Source: Streptococcus orisratti DSM 15617
Lineage (GTDB): Bacteria > Bacillota > Bacilli > Lactobacillales > Streptococcaceae
Direction: 5' to 3'
DNA length: 37,959 nucleotides
NCBI RefSeq assembly: GCF_000380105.1
Contig: NZ_KB904464.1
Coordinates: forward strand, 1-37,959
The position numbers and the translations under genes are program-made. The notes below the pieces were generated by a model. That model was not told the origin of the DNA. It worked only from the letters and a program-made list of their open reading frames with translations, and made no database searches. Position 1 is the stretch's first letter, and every line of letters starts with the position of its first letter. Shown one piece after another: positions 7,253 through 16,636 of the stretch.

Positions 7253-7846
7253 CTAGTCCTCTTTCAAATACTTACAAAATGCATTATAAGTCTCAATGGT
7301 TTGTGGAAAAATAGGCAGAGCTTGGTGAGCTAAGTGTTCAACCGTGCGAACTGTTTCAAAAGCTACTGCCTTATCTAATGATTGCTCCGCAATCACACGC
7401 GCCTCAGCTACCAGTGGGAAGTTGCGATTATGCTCAATATAATCCGCCACGTAAACAATCTTATCCAGAAGCGTCATCTGACTACTACCAACCGTATGAA
7501 TCTCAATACTGCGTATGATGTCCTTGTCCGTCACACCCAAATCTTCTTGGATTTTATAAATGCCCACCATGCCATGCCAGACATTATTGTTCCAATTTTT
7601 GAGCGCTGGGTCAAGCTGGTACTTGTCTATCAACTCTAAGAAAGCCTCATCTGCTAGTTCCTTGGCATAATCGTGTAGGAGTCCTGCCAGTCCAGCTTTC
7701 TCGGTGTCATAACCATTTAGCTCCGCCAAGCGAATTGCTGCCTTTTCCACACCCAAGACGTGCTTGAAACGTTTCTCACTCATCACGCTTTGCACTTTTT
7801 CCAAAAGCTCTTCACGTGAAAACCCTGTGTAGCTTTCATAGGTCAT
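7253..7846 (-). CDS. yqeK: HD-domain hydrolase YqeK (symmetrical Ap4A hydrolase)
   Basis: The 197-residue protein has an HD phosphohydrolase domain: a conserved His in [10 protein letters not shown], the HD pair in LLHDYAKEL, a further His in VWHGMVG and the distal [11 protein letters not shown]. Known YqeK proteins split diadenosine tetraphosphate symmetrically into two ADP and depend on iron. The start overlaps the end of nadD by four bases (ATGA), showing coupled translation; nadD-yqeK pairing is the rule in Firmicutes. The stop codon abuts the start of the isochorismatase-like gene. Confidence 0.93.
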   Translation of the reverse strand: MTYESYTGFSREELLEKVQSVMSEKRFKHVLGVEKAAIRLAELNGYDTEKAGLAGLLHDYAKELADEAFLELIDKYQLDPALKNWNNNVWHGMVGIYKIQEDLGVTDKDIIRSIEIHTVGSSQMTLLDKIVYVADYIEHNRNFPLVAEARVIAEQSLDKAVAFETVRTVEHLAHQALPIFPQTIETYNAFCKYLKED

Positions 7847-8475
7847 TGGTATAGCCCCTCTTCCCTTATATAATCTAAAACAGTCTTTGGTAGGAGGTAG
7901 TTTGGCATACGCCCTTCTGTGATGAAGTGGCGAATCATGCTTGACGAGATATCCATGAGGGGCACATCCACCCAGATGACGGGATAAGAAGTGCCTGCCT
8001 TGTACTTAGGACGCTGTACACCCACAAACTGCACCATCTTGACTAGCTCATCAATCTTATACCACTTCGGCAGATAATCCACCATGTCAGCACCAATGAT
8101 GAAATAATAGTCCACATCTGGATTCTTCTCTGTTAGCAATTTCATAGTATCATAAGTATAAGAAATACCCTTGCGTTCCAATTCAATGGTTTCAATGCCC
8201 AAGCCCTCTACGCCATCAATAGCCAACTCTAGCATTTTGAGACGGTGCTTTTCATCAATAGTTTCTTTCTTATCGACATGGGGCGGTTGGTATTCTGGCA
8301 TGAGAAGTACCTGATCCAATCCCAATTGCTGGCGTACCTGATCAGCAACGACTAAGTGCGCATTATGGACTGGATTAAAATTACCGCCTAAAATGCCGAT
8401 TTGCTTGCGATTATGATCTTTTACTTGCGTTTCGAGTTCAACCTTTGTAAATGGTGTCAATAGTTCGAGTGCCAT
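7843..8475 (-). CDS. nadD: Nicotinate-nucleotide adenylyltransferase
   Basis: The 210-residue enzyme makes deamido-NAD from nicotinate mononucleotide and ATP, a required step in NAD synthesis. The nucleotidyltransferase signature [12 protein letters not shown] is near residues 30-41, and the second motif ISSSMIR is near the C-terminus (about 176-182). The first 20 or so residues before the catalytic core are an extension also found in other streptococci, so the start at 8475 is kept. The gene lies between yhbY and yqeK and overlaps yqeK by four bases. Confidence 0.95.
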   Translation of the reverse strand: MALELLTPFTKVELETQVKDHNRKQIGILGGNFNPVHNAHLVVADQVRQQLGLDQVLLMPEYQPPHVDKKETIDEKHRLKMLELAIDGVEGLGIETIELERKGISYTYDTMKLLTEKNPDVDYYFIIGADMVDYLPKWYKIDELVKMVQFVGVQRPKYKAGTSYPVIWVDVPLMDISSSMIRHFITEGRMPNYLLPKTVLDYIREEGLYQ

Positions 8476-8499
8476 CGTGCCTCCCCATATTCGGATGAT

Positions 8500-8814
8500 T
8501 TATTTGATCATTGCCTTAACTTTTTGTGATAACTTGCGGTTTTGTTTCTTACTAGACTCTTTATAAAGGATAAGGATGCGGCCAATCTTTAAAACCGTAT
8601 CACAGCCGATTTCTTCCTCCAAAATTTCAGCAACCTCATGAAGATCCTCATGAGTATTTTGCAGCAAGGTAACTTTAATTAGTTCACGAGCATCAAGAGC
8701 CTGACGAACACTTGTTTTGATTTGGTCATTAAGACCATTCTTCCCAATCTGAATGATTGGTTTCATAGTGTGTGCTTGAGATTTCAAAAAAGCACGTTGT
8801 TTACTTGTTAACAT
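8500..8814 (-). CDS. yhbY: CRM-domain RNA-binding protein YhbY, ribosome assembly
   Basis: The 104-residue protein is a single CRM domain: an opening LTSKQRAFLKSQAH, the conserved GKNGL loop in IQIGKNGLNDQI, and LIKVTLLQNT. YhbY-type proteins bind pre-50S ribosomal particles. It follows yqeH by about 33 bases on the same strand and precedes nadD, the usual order. Length and motifs are normal. Confidence 0.93.
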   Translation of the reverse strand: MLTSKQRAFLKSQAHTMKPIIQIGKNGLNDQIKTSVRQALDARELIKVTLLQNTHEDLHEVAEILEEEIGCDTVLKIGRILILYKESSKKQNRKLSQKVKAMIK

Positions 8815-8847
8815 TTTTTATCCTTCTATTTTTGGTAATTTGAGAAA

Positions 8848-9966
8848 TCAAATCAAAGCCTTACGAATCAAAATGCCAACACCCTCTGGTGCCCAAGCGG
8901 CAACTTTGACAGGATTATCTACTTTGCCTTGGATGCGAATCCAACCTAAACCTGAATAAACGATATCCATCTTGTCTTTGATGGTAAATTCATGACGAAC
9001 CAGTTTTGGAAAATCAGCGACTTCCTTGCCTGTTGGCGGTGTTAAAAGTGCGCCAACATGTTTATCATAGAAAGCATCAGCACCTTCAAGCTTCGTACGA
9101 TGAAGATTAAGGTTGTTATCAAAGTAAGCTGTGAAACCTTGCTTTTCTCCAGAAACAAAATCAAAACGCCCAAGTCCTCCTAGAAAAAGGGTTTGTTCTG
9201 GGTTTAGCTGGTAAGTTTTAGGTTTGATTTCCTTTTTCGGACTGACATATTTGAGATTTTTCCCTGTCAAATAATGCGCCATCTGATGACGGTGGATAAT
9301 TCCTGGCGTGTCAAAAATGTAAGAACCATCCTCCAAAGGAATTTCAATTTTATCAAGGGTCGTTCCTGGAAAACGCGAAGTCGTAATAATGTCCTTTTCA
9401 CCAGTAATTTCCTTGATAATGGCGTTGATGAGGGTAGATTTTCCAACATTAGTCACTCCGACCACATAGACATCGCGACCTTTTCTAAGTTTCTCAATTT
9501 TATCAATCAAATCCTTGATGGCCTGGTGATTTTGAGCACTAGTCAAAACGACATCCAAAGGGCGCAGCCCTTCCTCATAAGCTCTTTCAGTCAGCCATTG
9601 GGTCACCTTCCCATCTTTGACAGATTTCGGTAAAATGTCTTTTTTATTACCGACAAGTAGAACATCATTACCAGATACAAAACGAGAAAGTCCTGGGATA
9701 ACTGAACCATTAAAATCAAAAATATCCACCACATTGACCACAAGCGCATCACTGTCCCCCACCTCGTGTAAGAGCTTGAGAAATTCATCATCTGTGATAT
9801 TGACATCTACAATTTCATTGTAGTGACGTAGGCGAAAGCAACGCTGGCAATACAATTCACCGCTTTCCTCCGCTTTTTTAATAGAACTGGCAGGTGTGTA
9901 GCCAGCTTTTTCCTTGTCTTCTGTTTGAATATGCGCACCGCAACCGATGCAAATTAGTTCTTCCAT
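8848..9966 (-). CDS. yqeH: Circularly permuted GTPase YqeH, 30S assembly
   Basis: The 372-residue protein starts with a treble-clef zinc finger (CIGCGAHIQ and CQRCFRLRH). The GTPase motifs come in permuted order: G4 NKKD near residue 108, then G1 GVTNVGKSTLIN near 170, and G3 DTPGI near 218. YqeH is needed for small-subunit ribosome assembly. The start at 9966 overlaps the last base of the yqeG gene, so the two are coupled. All motifs are intact and the length is typical. Confidence 0.95.
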   Translation of the reverse strand: MEELICIGCGAHIQTEDKEKAGYTPASSIKKAEESGELYCQRCFRLRHYNEIVDVNITDDEFLKLLHEVGDSDALVVNVVDIFDFNGSVIPGLSRFVSGNDVLLVGNKKDILPKSVKDGKVTQWLTERAYEEGLRPLDVVLTSAQNHQAIKDLIDKIEKLRKGRDVYVVGVTNVGKSTLINAIIKEITGEKDIITTSRFPGTTLDKIEIPLEDGSYIFDTPGIIHRHQMAHYLTGKNLKYVSPKKEIKPKTYQLNPEQTLFLGGLGRFDFVSGEKQGFTAYFDNNLNLHRTKLEGADAFYDKHVGALLTPPTGKEVADFPKLVRHEFTIKDKMDIVYSGLGWIRIQGKVDNPVKVAAWAPEGVGILIRKALI

Positions 9967-10493
9967 TAAATTCCTTTTTGATATTCCAATTTTCCGTATT
10001 GTTCTTCAAGTTTAGCCAAAACACGTCGTTCACGCCAACGATTAATCTTAGTATTCCAAGCATCCGATGTCACCAGAGGTTTGACTAGAACTGATTGAAT
10101 TCCTGCACGGTGTGCAGCACGAATATCAGTCATGAGTTGGTCACCAACCATAATCACCTCATCCTTATCAAATCCATAGCGCTCTATAGCTATATCAATG
10201 CCACGAGTAAAAGGTTTCATAGCACGGCTGACAAAGTCCACACCAAAACGGGCGACTGCTCGCTCCACACGTGAATGCTTGTTATTCGAAACCACAACCA
10301 CTGAAATGTCAGCGATAGTCATCTCATCTAGCCATGCACGCACCTCTGGTGTACCATCAGGATTATTCCACGCAATCAGCGTATTATCCAAATCAACTAA
10401 AACCGCACGAATGCCATGACGTAATAAATCTTCTGCTTTTAAATCATAAACTGCCTCAACCACGAAGGTCGGCCTATAATCGTCTATACTCAA
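9966..10493 (-). CDS. yqeG: HAD phosphatase YqeG
   Basis: The 175-residue HAD-superfamily protein (subfamily IIIA) has motif I VDLDNTLIAWNN (about 32-43), motif II VVVVSNN and motif III GDQLMTDI. The substrate is not firmly known. The family-conserved N-terminus (SIDDYRPTFVVEAVYDL) can only be reached with a TTG start codon at 10493; no ATG is available before motif I. A GGAG lies about 13 bases upstream of that TTG. It heads the operon running through yqeH to rsfS, and an extended -10 promoter lies about 40 bases upstream. Confidence 0.9.
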   Translation of the reverse strand: MSIDDYRPTFVVEAVYDLKAEDLLRHGIRAVLVDLDNTLIAWNNPDGTPEVRAWLDEMTIADISVVVVSNNKHSRVERAVARFGVDFVSRAMKPFTRGIDIAIERYGFDKDEVIMVGDQLMTDIRAAHRAGIQSVLVKPLVTSDAWNTKINRWRERRVLAKLEEQYGKLEYQKGI

Positions 10494-10531
10494 GGTCTAT
10501 TTTCTACTCCAAAATTTATAGTTTACCTCTT

Positions 10532-10540
10532 ATTCTACCA
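10532..10540 (-). promoter_or_regulatory. Extended -10 promoter for the yqeG operon
   Basis: On the minus strand the sequence reads TGG-TAGAAT, an extended -10 element, in the gap between the terminator after the S1-domain gene and yqeG. No good -35 is seen, as is usual for extended -10 promoters. Confidence 0.55.
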
Positions 10541-10583
10541 TATTTTTTGAAAAATAGCAGAGCTTTATTACTAGTAAGTATCT

Positions 10584-10612
10584 AAAAAGGGCCCAAACGG
10601 TGTCAGGCTCCT
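10584..10612 (-). terminator. Intrinsic terminator after the cvfD-like gene
   Basis: GC-rich hairpin with a one-base bulge (AGGGCC 10588-10593 pairs with GGC-T-CCT 10606-10612), followed on the minus strand by five T. It lies just past the stop at 10619. Confidence 0.65.
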
Positions 10613-10618
10613 CTAGTG

Positions 10619-10978
10619 TTATTTTCTATCTTTTAAATACTCCAAACTTTCCTTAGTCCACTTTGGAAGATTGTTAGCCAGTGGTTTAAAGCCGATTTTG
10701 TAACGACTATTGGAAAAACGATGACGGTGAGGAAAATGGTGATTTTCCTCCTCCAAGGTTCGCAAGGAAAGACTAGCTTTCTGAGTAAATTCATCCAAAT
10801 CCACCACCTGAACAAGAACCTCTTGACCAATGGTCAAAACATTGTAGATGTTGTCAATATACCCTGTCTTGATTTCAGAAATATGAATCAAACCTGTTGT
10901 TCCATTTTCAAGGGCGACAAAGGCACCGTAAGGCTTGATGCCTGTAATCGTCCCAGTGATTTTGTCGCCAATTTTCAT
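10619..10978 (-). CDS. cvfD: S1-domain RNA-binding regulator, CvfD/YugI (GSP13) type
   Basis: The 119-residue protein has one S1 domain in its first 75 residues (KIGDKITGTITGIKPYGAFV, GLIHISEI, VLVQVVDLD), then a basic tail with HHFPHRHRF. In streptococci this family acts as a post-transcriptional regulator that binds mRNA and affects stress and virulence traits. The start ATG shares one base with the stop codon of the HAD-cyclophilin gene (TAATG), so they are translated together, and a terminator follows. The gene name is by family resemblance. Confidence 0.8.
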   Translation of the reverse strand: MKIGDKITGTITGIKPYGAFVALENGTTGLIHISEIKTGYIDNIYNVLTIGQEVLVQVVDLDEFTQKASLSLRTLEEENHHFPHRHRFSNSRYKIGFKPLANNLPKWTKESLEYLKDRK

Positions 10979-12378
10979 TAGTCTGCCACCTCGATGGTCT
11001 CAATGATTACATCCTCAACTGGCTTGTCTTGAGCACCTGTTTCAACTGCAGCAATCTCATCCAGAACTTTGTAAGAAGCTTCATCCATCAATTGACCAAA
11101 TACCGTATGACGGCGATCCAAGTGAGGAGTCCCACCTTTTGCAGCATATAATTCAGCAATTGGTGCTGGCCAGCCACCACGCTCCAATTCCTTTTGAGCG
11201 TAAGGAATCTTACTGTTTTGGACAATGAAAAACTGACTACCATTGGTGTTTGGTCCAGCATTGGCCATTGACAACGCACCACGAACATTGTAGAGTTCTT
11301 CTGAAAATTCATCTTCAAAACTATCGCCATAGATAGATTGACCACCCATACCTGTACCCGTTGGGTCACCGCCCTGAATCATGAAGTCTTGAATAATGCG
11401 GTGGAAAATAATACCATCGTAATAACCATCTTTAGCAAGTGCAACAAAGTTTGCAACTGTTTTTGAGGCATGATCGGGGAAGAGTTTAATCTTCATATCA
11501 CCGTGATTTGTTTTTATAGTTGCAACTGGACCTTCTACTAAAGACGTGTCAACTTGTGGAAAGTTTAACTGTTTTTCTACCAAACCTAATTCCTCCAAGG
11601 CAAATAAAATGCCATCTTCTTCTACTTTTTTTGTGATAAAATCTGCTTTTTTCTGCAGTTCTGGGTGTGAAATTCCCATGGCAACTGCTAACCCTGCATA
11701 ATCAAAGAGTTCCATGTCATTGAGTTCATCCCCAAAAACAAGGATATTTTCTGGTTTCAGACCTTCTAATTCTGCAACATGTGCTACACCTGACGCTTTT
11801 GATGTTCCATTACGAACTACATCAGAGGAGTGAGGATGCCAAGCCACCATGCGAATTTCTTCAGCTAATTCCTCTGGCAGAACAAGATCAGCGTTGTTTT
11901 CAGCGAAAGTCCACATGTGATAAACATCATTGGTCAAGTGAAAATCGGGATCTACCTCGCAGACACCATATACAGGAACCATAGCATCATCAATCAACTT
12001 AGCTCTAGCTGAAACAACTGGCTTGTCCTTACCAGCAAAGCCATATTCAATACCTACTGATTTGGCCCAAGCTATATATTTTTGAGTGATTTCGCGTGGA
12101 ATGGGCTTTTTGTACAGAACCTCACCTTTTTTGTCTAGTACTCGAGCACCGTTTATCGTAACAAAAACATCTGGATTTAAGGCACGAATTTCTGGGACAA
12201 CACCATAAATGGCACGACCTGATGCAATTCCAGTCATTATTCCCTTAGCCTTTAGTTGCTCAAAAACATAGGTGATTGAAGCAGGCATGTAACTACTTGC
12301 TTTGATACGTAAGGTATCGTCAATATCAAAAAAGACAGCCTTGATTTTCTTTGCTTTATATTTTGTTTTTGCATCCAT
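10978..12378 (-). CDS. Fused Cof-type HAD phosphatase and cyclophilin peptidyl-prolyl isomerase
   Basis: This 466-residue protein has two enzymes in one chain. Residues about 14-265 form a Cof-type HAD-IIB phosphatase: motif [15 protein letters not shown], and motif [14 protein letters not shown]. Residues about 285-462 form a cyclophilin with [19 protein letters not shown] and SQFFIV intact. The fusion is a known streptococcal arrangement. The likely roles are sugar-phosphate or cofactor phosphatase activity and proline isomerisation; there is no signal peptide, so it is cytoplasmic. The binding site before ATG 12378 is weak (AAAAGATAT). A short hairpin lies at 12402-12415 in the leader, and an extended -10 is placed at the end of liaR. 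Confidence 0.92.
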   Translation of the reverse strand: MDAKTKYKAKKIKAVFFDIDDTLRIKASSYMPASITYVFEQLKAKGIMTGIASGRAIYGVVPEIRALNPDVFVTINGARVLDKKGEVLYKKPIPREITQKYIAWAKSVGIEYGFAGKDKPVVSARAKLIDDAMVPVYGVCEVDPDFHLTNDVYHMWTFAENNADLVLPEELAEEIRMVAWHPHSSDVVRNGTSKASGVAHVAELEGLKPENILVFGDELNDMELFDYAGLAVAMGISHPELQKKADFITKKVEEDGILFALEELGLVEKQLNFPQVDTSLVEGPVATIKTNHGDMKIKLFPDHASKTVANFVALAKDGYYDGIIFHRIIQDFMIQGGDPTGTGMGGQSIYGDSFEDEFSEELYNVRGALSMANAGPNTNGSQFFIVQNSKIPYAQKELERGGWPAPIAELYAAKGGTPHLDRRHTVFGQLMDEASYKVLDEIAAVETGAQDKPVEDVIIETIEVAD

Positions 12379-12451
12379 ATATCTTTTCGAGAAACTCTAA
12401 AAACACTTTAGTGTTGGCTTCTCCCCTCCATTAGTCTAGAAACACTTTTTT

Positions 12452-12460
12452 ATTATACCA
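12452..12460 (-). promoter_or_regulatory. Extended -10 promoter for the HAD-cyclophilin gene
   Basis: The minus strand reads TGG-TATAAT, a perfect extended -10, immediately after the liaR stop codon. The leader towards 12378 contains a small AACAC/GTGTT hairpin (12402-12415) followed by T residues that might attenuate transcription. Confidence 0.55.
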
Positions 12461-12461
12461 T

Positions 12462-13103
12462 TTATTCATCGTCTTGTGCGACTAAATGATGTTTAAAGGC
12501 ATAAACAACTGCCTGAGTCCGGTCATCAACTTCCAATTTAGACAAAATATTTGAAACATGGGTTTTAACAGTTTTCAAGGAAATGAAGAGTTCATCAGCA
12601 ATAGTCTGATTGTCATAACCCTTGGCTAACAAAGCTAAAATATCTCGCTCACGTGCTGTTAAATCTTCATGCAAATCAGGTTTGGCATCGTGAGCCTTGA
12701 TTTTCTTATCAACCTCAGTTTCGATTGCCAATTCACCCTTAGCTACCTTGCGAATAGCATTAAGTATTTCAGCCGCACTGGAAGTTTTCAGCATATATCC
12801 CTTGGCCCCCGCAGCAATAACAGGATAGATTTTTTCATTGTCCAGATACGAAGTTAGAACAAGGATTTTAGCCTCTGGCCAAGCCTTGAGAAGCTCTAAA
12901 GTTGCTTCAACACCATTCATCTCTGGCATGACTAAGTCCATCACAACAACATCAGGACGCAACTCAAGTGCCATGTCAATGCCAGTTCTGCCATTACTAG
13001 CCTCTCCGATAACTTCAACATCTGGTTGAAGGTTCAAAAAACTCTTCAGACCAAGACGAACCATTTCATGGTCATCAACCAAAATGATACTTGTTTTTGT
13101 CAT
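12462..13103 (-). CDS. liaR: LiaR response regulator (cell-envelope stress)
   Basis: The 213-residue NarL/LuxR-family regulator has a receiver domain with the phospho-acceptor Asp in VVVMDLVMPEMNG and the Lys of MLKTSSA. Its C-terminal helix-turn-helix is LTARERDILALLAKGYDNQTIADELF, given here as two overlapping stretches: LTARERDILALLAKGY and DNQTIADELFISLKTVKTH. It responds to LiaS when lipid II cycle antibiotics or envelope damage are sensed, as known for LiaFSR/VraTSR systems. Its ATG overlaps the liaS stop by four bases. Confidence 0.93.
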   Translation of the reverse strand: MTKTSIILVDDHEMVRLGLKSFLNLQPDVEVIGEASNGRTGIDMALELRPDVVVMDLVMPEMNGVEATLELLKAWPEAKILVLTSYLDNEKIYPVIAAGAKGYMLKTSSAAEILNAIRKVAKGELAIETEVDKKIKAHDAKPDLHEDLTARERDILALLAKGYDNQTIADELFISLKTVKTHVSNILSKLEVDDRTQAVVYAFKHHLVAQDDE

Positions 13104-14131
13104 TTTTGCTCCTCTTCTACTTCCACACCATCATCCATTTCTTTTTGAACCAACGGCAATCGGATATCCATGCTGACGCCTTTTCCAGGCTGGCTGAGTA
13201 ACTTAATAGTTCCTGCCATGTCGTCCACACGGTCTTCGATATTGTTTAAACCATAACTCAAGTCATGTGTTGTATCCATGTCAAAACCACGACCGTTATC
13301 CACCATTTTTAGCTGAATCTCCGTTTCACTCTGGTTAAGGTAAACTTCTAAGCGACTAGCTTGAGCATGTTTAAGCGTATTACTTATAAATTCTTGAGCA
13401 ATTCGGAAAAGATTATCTTCCATTGCTTTGGGCAATTTCCCTATGTTTTTTTGATAGACGACTTCAATATCACTCTTATCGGTCAATTCTTTAAGAATCA
13501 TATCAAATCCCTCAGATAGAGTTCGATTTTCCAATTCAGTTGGGCGCAAATGCAGCAATAAAATCCGCAAATCTTTTTGAGCATTTTGCAACAGCTCCTC
13601 AACTGCTTTTAATTGCGTTTGCAATTGCTCGGTTTCTAGATGCTCCACATTCATGGAAACTCCCGACAAAATCATGGAAGAAGCGAAAAGTTCTTGACTG
13701 ACCGTATCATGTAGATCTCGAGCAATACGTTTACGTTCCTGTTTAACAATTTCCTGCCCCTTCAAAATACGAGCATTTTCTGTATTTTGAAGACTGGTCG
13801 TCAGATGGCTCATTTTCTTTGAAAGACGCAGGAGGTTCAGGTTGATTTCACTGTCTTCATCAAGCTTCAGAGGTTGATTATTTAAAATTCTTCGTAGGTT
13901 TTGGTTAATGCTGCGCTTACTGTTATCGTCTAGGATAACCCACAAAAGAAGTAGCAAAATTGTAACCGCAAAAATCAGAAAAATGATTGAAAAAAGAAAC
14001 TGCTCGAAAGTCCAAAAATCTGTTATCAATTTGGCAAAATCCAGACCCAGGCTATCCACAGTCACAAAGACAATGGCCAAAATGATGACACTCGAATAAA
14101 GTAGCAAGAGTCCATAATGATATTTCTTCAT
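13100..14131 (-). CDS. liaS: LiaS sensor histidine kinase
   Basis: The 343-residue kinase has two N-terminal membrane segments (about 8-28 and 42-66) with a very short outside loop, the mark of intramembrane-sensing kinases. A HisKA_3 dimerisation helix carries the phospho-His in RKRIARDLHDTVSQ, and the ATP-binding domain has NGRGFD and the G-rich GLNNIEDRV. Its partner is liaR downstream, with a four-base overlap, and liaF upstream inhibits it in related systems. Confidence 0.93.
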   Translation of the reverse strand: MKKYHYGLLLLYSSVIILAIVFVTVDSLGLDFAKLITDFWTFEQFLFSIIFLIFAVTILLLLLWVILDDNSKRSINQNLRRILNNQPLKLDEDSEINLNLLRLSKKMSHLTTSLQNTENARILKGQEIVKQERKRIARDLHDTVSQELFASSMILSGVSMNVEHLETEQLQTQLKAVEELLQNAQKDLRILLLHLRPTELENRTLSEGFDMILKELTDKSDIEVVYQKNIGKLPKAMEDNLFRIAQEFISNTLKHAQASRLEVYLNQSETEIQLKMVDNGRGFDMDTTHDLSYGLNNIEDRVDDMAGTIKLLSQPGKGVSMDIRLPLVQKEMDDGVEVEEEQK

Positions 14132-14823
14132 TGTCTTACCACCTCTACATCTCCGGCAACGGTGTTAATAACAACCTTAACAGATTTAATAGCCTTGCGA
14201 TCTTCCTGTCGCCACAACTTAATTGATTCATTGCGCAAATCATAAGGTTCACAATCAAAATAAGTGACCGTTCCATAAATGGTTGACACATCCAACTTGA
14301 CGGCCACATCAACTGGTACTAAGATTTTGGTTGGTCCTAAAACCTTACGGATAACGATGAGATTATCCTTTCCAGTCACAATAACATTGGTCAAATCAAA
14401 AGTATCACTGCCACTAACCCTGACAATATTGACATCATCAAAAGCATAAAAATCGCTCTCATAATTAGCAGCACCAATCCATTGATTTCGACTGGGACGT
14501 ACTTCAAAATCATCTTCTCTGAAACGAATAAGAGCATAACGATTTTTCTTTTTCACCTGTGAAAAATGATTGATAACTACATAAACAACACCTAAGACAG
14601 CAGCTGCGATAATGTATGGATTAAGCATAAAGATTAAGAACAGCAGCAAAAGACTGACGGTCAGTAAAAAATTATTCCGCGTGTCCTGATTATAAAAACG
14701 CAGTGCTATCAAAATGAGAACTAAAATTAAAATAAAGCTCGATAGATCATTGGCTAAAATAGTCATCATGCCCAAAGCTAGCAAAATGCATTCAACCAAT
14801 AAGAAAAATTGAAATTTTCGCAT
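14128..14823 (-). CDS. liaF: LiaF membrane protein, inhibitor of LiaS
   Basis: The 231-residue protein has several hydrophobic segments in the first 90 residues and a C-terminal soluble half with the DUF2154-type beta repeats (VRPSRNQW, FDLTNVIVTG, YGTVTYFD). LiaF keeps the kinase LiaS silent in the absence of stress. The start has a strong AGGAGAGAAC site. It is the first gene of liaFSR; each junction in the operon is a four-base overlap. A promoter is visible just upstream. Confidence 0.92.
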   Translation of the reverse strand: MRKFQFFLLVECILLALGMMTILANDLSSFILILVLILIALRFYNQDTRNNFLLTVSLLLLFLIFMLNPYIIAAAVLGVVYVVINHFSQVKKKNRYALIRFREDDFEVRPSRNQWIGAANYESDFYAFDDVNIVRVSGSDTFDLTNVIVTGKDNLIVIRKVLGPTKILVPVDVAVKLDVSTIYGTVTYFDCEPYDLRNESIKLWRQEDRKAIKSVKVVINTVAGDVEVVRQ

Positions 14824-14851
14824 GTTCTCTCCTCATCACACACTTTCTGCC

Positions 14852-14880
14852 ATTTTACCAAAAATATGAACGGATTTCAT
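14852..14880 (-). promoter_or_regulatory. Candidate liaFSR promoter
   Basis: Minus strand: -35 ATGAAA (14875-14880), 17-base spacer, -10 TAAAAT (14852-14857) with an upstream TGG. It lies 29 bases before the liaF start. I could not identify a confident LiaR box upstream. Confidence 0.5.
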
Positions 14881-14923
14881 CTCTGCGATAGCAAAATATA
14901 CGAAAGCCTGAGTAGATAGATAA

Positions 14924-14967
14924 AAAAGTGATTACAACTCTCAAACAGAGAATCTGTAATCACTTTT
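14924..14967 (-). terminator. Long intrinsic terminator upstream of liaF
   Basis: Perfect 13-bp inverted repeat (14924-14936 with 14955-14967; core GTGATTACA/TGTAATCAC), with an inner CTCT/AGAG pairing and a T-rich run on the minus strand. It ends transcripts coming from murA or the small frame at 14992-15189 before liaFSR starts. Confidence 0.75.
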
Positions 14968-14991
14968 GTCCTTCTTGAAGAATGATGTCGC

Positions 14992-15189
14992 TTAACCAAA
15001 TGCAGCCTTTCCATATGTTTTTCGTACTAGCCAGCTTAATTGCAAATACATCGAACATCTTAGTAAGTTGCACAAAATTGTGATCAAAACTTGTGATATA
15101 AGCTCTATAACATAGCTAACAAAGTAATCAAAACTAAACTGGTGGATATCAAAAGAAATTGGATGAACCATACTTAGCAAAGAACTCAT
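14992..15189 (-). CDS. Small hypothetical membrane-like protein
   Basis: The 65-codon frame starts at ATG 15189 after a fair binding site (AAGGTGG, nine bases away) and lies between murA and the terminator before liaF. The product is hydrophobic in the middle (YVIELISQVLITILCNLL) with a basic C-terminus (WLVRKTYGKAAFG), so one membrane segment is possible. I do not recognise it. Support comes from the binding site, the position just before a strong terminator and a palindrome 35 bases upstream. Against it are the short length and AT-rich DNA where chance frames occur. Together with its flanks this is the only content seen in 14824-15337. Confidence 0.4.
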   Translation of the reverse strand: MSSLLSMVHPISFDIHQFSFDYFVSYVIELISQVLITILCNLLRCSMYLQLSWLVRKTYGKAAFG

Positions 15190-15223
15190 ATTTTCTTTAC
15201 CACCTTATTTTCTGAATTCAAAA

Positions 15224-15239
15224 CCAATAGATCTATTGG
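15224..15239. promoter_or_regulatory. 16-bp perfect palindrome, possible operator
   Basis: CCAATAGATCTATTGG reads the same on both strands. It sits between murA and the small frame at 14992-15189, 35 bases before the start codon of that frame. A dimeric regulator site is possible, but no regulator is known for it. Confidence 0.35.
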
Positions 15240-15337
15240 GACAAATTTAGAAAGTAAAGTGAGCCAGCTACTAAATCCTTTTCAATGACTATAGAAATAT
15301 TTAGGATACTAACTAAAAATTGAACAACTGTGTGAGT

Positions 15338-16597
15338 CTAATCTTCAACCAATGTAATGTCTGCACCAAGTTCTCTCAATTTCTCAACGATATTAGAGTA
15401 ACCTCGCAGAATAAATTCAATATTTGTAATTTCTGTAGTACCTTGCGCCATTAGACCAGCAATGACAAGTGCCGCTCCTGCACGCAAATCTGTTGCCTTA
15501 ACAGGCGCCCCAGATAATTGATTTGGCCCTTGATAGACAATTCGACCACCTAAAACAGAAATGTTTGCCCCCATTCGTGCTAATTCTGGCACATGGTTGA
15601 TACGTTTTTCATAGATGGTATCACTGATATTCCCTTGCCCCTGTGCCATCAACAAGAGTGGAGTAATCGGTTGCTGTAAGTCTGTTGCAAATCCAGGATA
15701 TGGAGATGTCTTAACAGAAACAGCTTTCAGCTTCCCTTGCTCTTCAACGAAGACTGCATCTTCTTCAACTGTCATACGAACACCCATTTCCTCTAACTTG
15801 GAAATGTAAGACTCTAAATGTTCATAAAGAACATTAGTCACACGAATCCCTTTTCCGATAGCAGCCGCCATAGCGATATAAGTTCCCGCTTCAATACGAT
15901 CCGGAATGACTTGGTGACGTGTTCCATGAAGTTTTTCTACACCTTCAATCGTAATCACATTGGTTCCTGCTCCACGAATATGCGCCCCCATGTTATTAAG
16001 CAGTGTCGCAACATCAATAATTTCTGGTTCACGCGCAGCATTTTCAATGATGGTACGCCCCTTCGCCTTTGTAGCAGCAATCATGGTATTGATTGTTGCC
16101 CCAACGCTGACCGTATCCATGTAGATGTGTGCCCCATGTAAAGGTTGCCCAGCCGTTGCGATACGCATCATTTCACCCTCGTAAGAGATAGTTGCTCCCA
16201 TTGCTTCAAAGGCTTTAAGGTGAAGATCAATTGGTCGTGGACCTAAATCACAGCCTCCTGGCAGGCCAACAACTGCTTGTCCGAAACGACCAAGTAAACT
16301 ACCATAAAAGTAATAAGAAGCACGAAGACTGTTGATTTTACCATAAGGCATAGGCATATCTTTAACACCGCGAGGATCGATTTCAAGTGTCTCCCCATCA
16401 CGTTTGATACTTGCTCCCATAGTTGCCATAATGTCAATTAAGCTGTCCACATCTGATATAGCAGGGACACCATCCAAAACAACGAGATCATCCGCTAAGA
16501 TGATGGCAGGAATGAGGGCCACAACACTATTTTTAGCCCCTGAAACAGCAACTTCACCGGTCAGAGGCTTGCCACCATTAATGATAATTTTTCGCAT
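15338..16597 (-). CDS. murA: UDP-N-acetylglucosamine 1-carboxyvinyltransferase
   Basis: The 419-residue enzyme moves enolpyruvate from PEP to UDP-GlcNAc, the first committed step of peptidoglycan synthesis. It shows the N-terminal [19 protein letters not shown], the catalytic Cys in [15 protein letters not shown] (about residues 112-118) that fosfomycin attacks, and the C-terminal [12 protein letters not shown]. Streptococci have two MurA paralogues; I cannot tell which this is from this window. It has its own promoter and sits between the pknB terminator and the liaFSR operon. Confidence 0.95.
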   Translation of the reverse strand: MRKIIINGGKPLTGEVAVSGAKNSVVALIPAIILADDLVVLDGVPAISDVDSLIDIMATMGASIKRDGETLEIDPRGVKDMPMPYGKINSLRASYYFYGSLLGRFGQAVVGLPGGCDLGPRPIDLHLKAFEAMGATISYEGEMMRIATAGQPLHGAHIYMDTVSVGATINTMIAATKAKGRTIIENAAREPEIIDVATLLNNMGAHIRGAGTNVITIEGVEKLHGTRHQVIPDRIEAGTYIAMAAAIGKGIRVTNVLYEHLESYISKLEEMGVRMTVEEDAVFVEEQGKLKAVSVKTSPYPGFATDLQQPITPLLLMAQGQGNISDTIYEKRINHVPELARMGANISVLGGRIVYQGPNQLSGAPVKATDLRAGAALVIAGLMAQGTTEITNIEFILRGYSNIVEKLRELGADITLVED

Positions 16598-16636
16598 ACT
16601 TTCAAAACTTTCTTATTACTAGAATTCAACCTTATT

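Noticed and set aside
14881..14925. LiaR binding box upstream of liaF
   Set aside because: The TCTACTCAGGC stretch is suggestive, but I could not match a trusted consensus, so it is not listed as a site.
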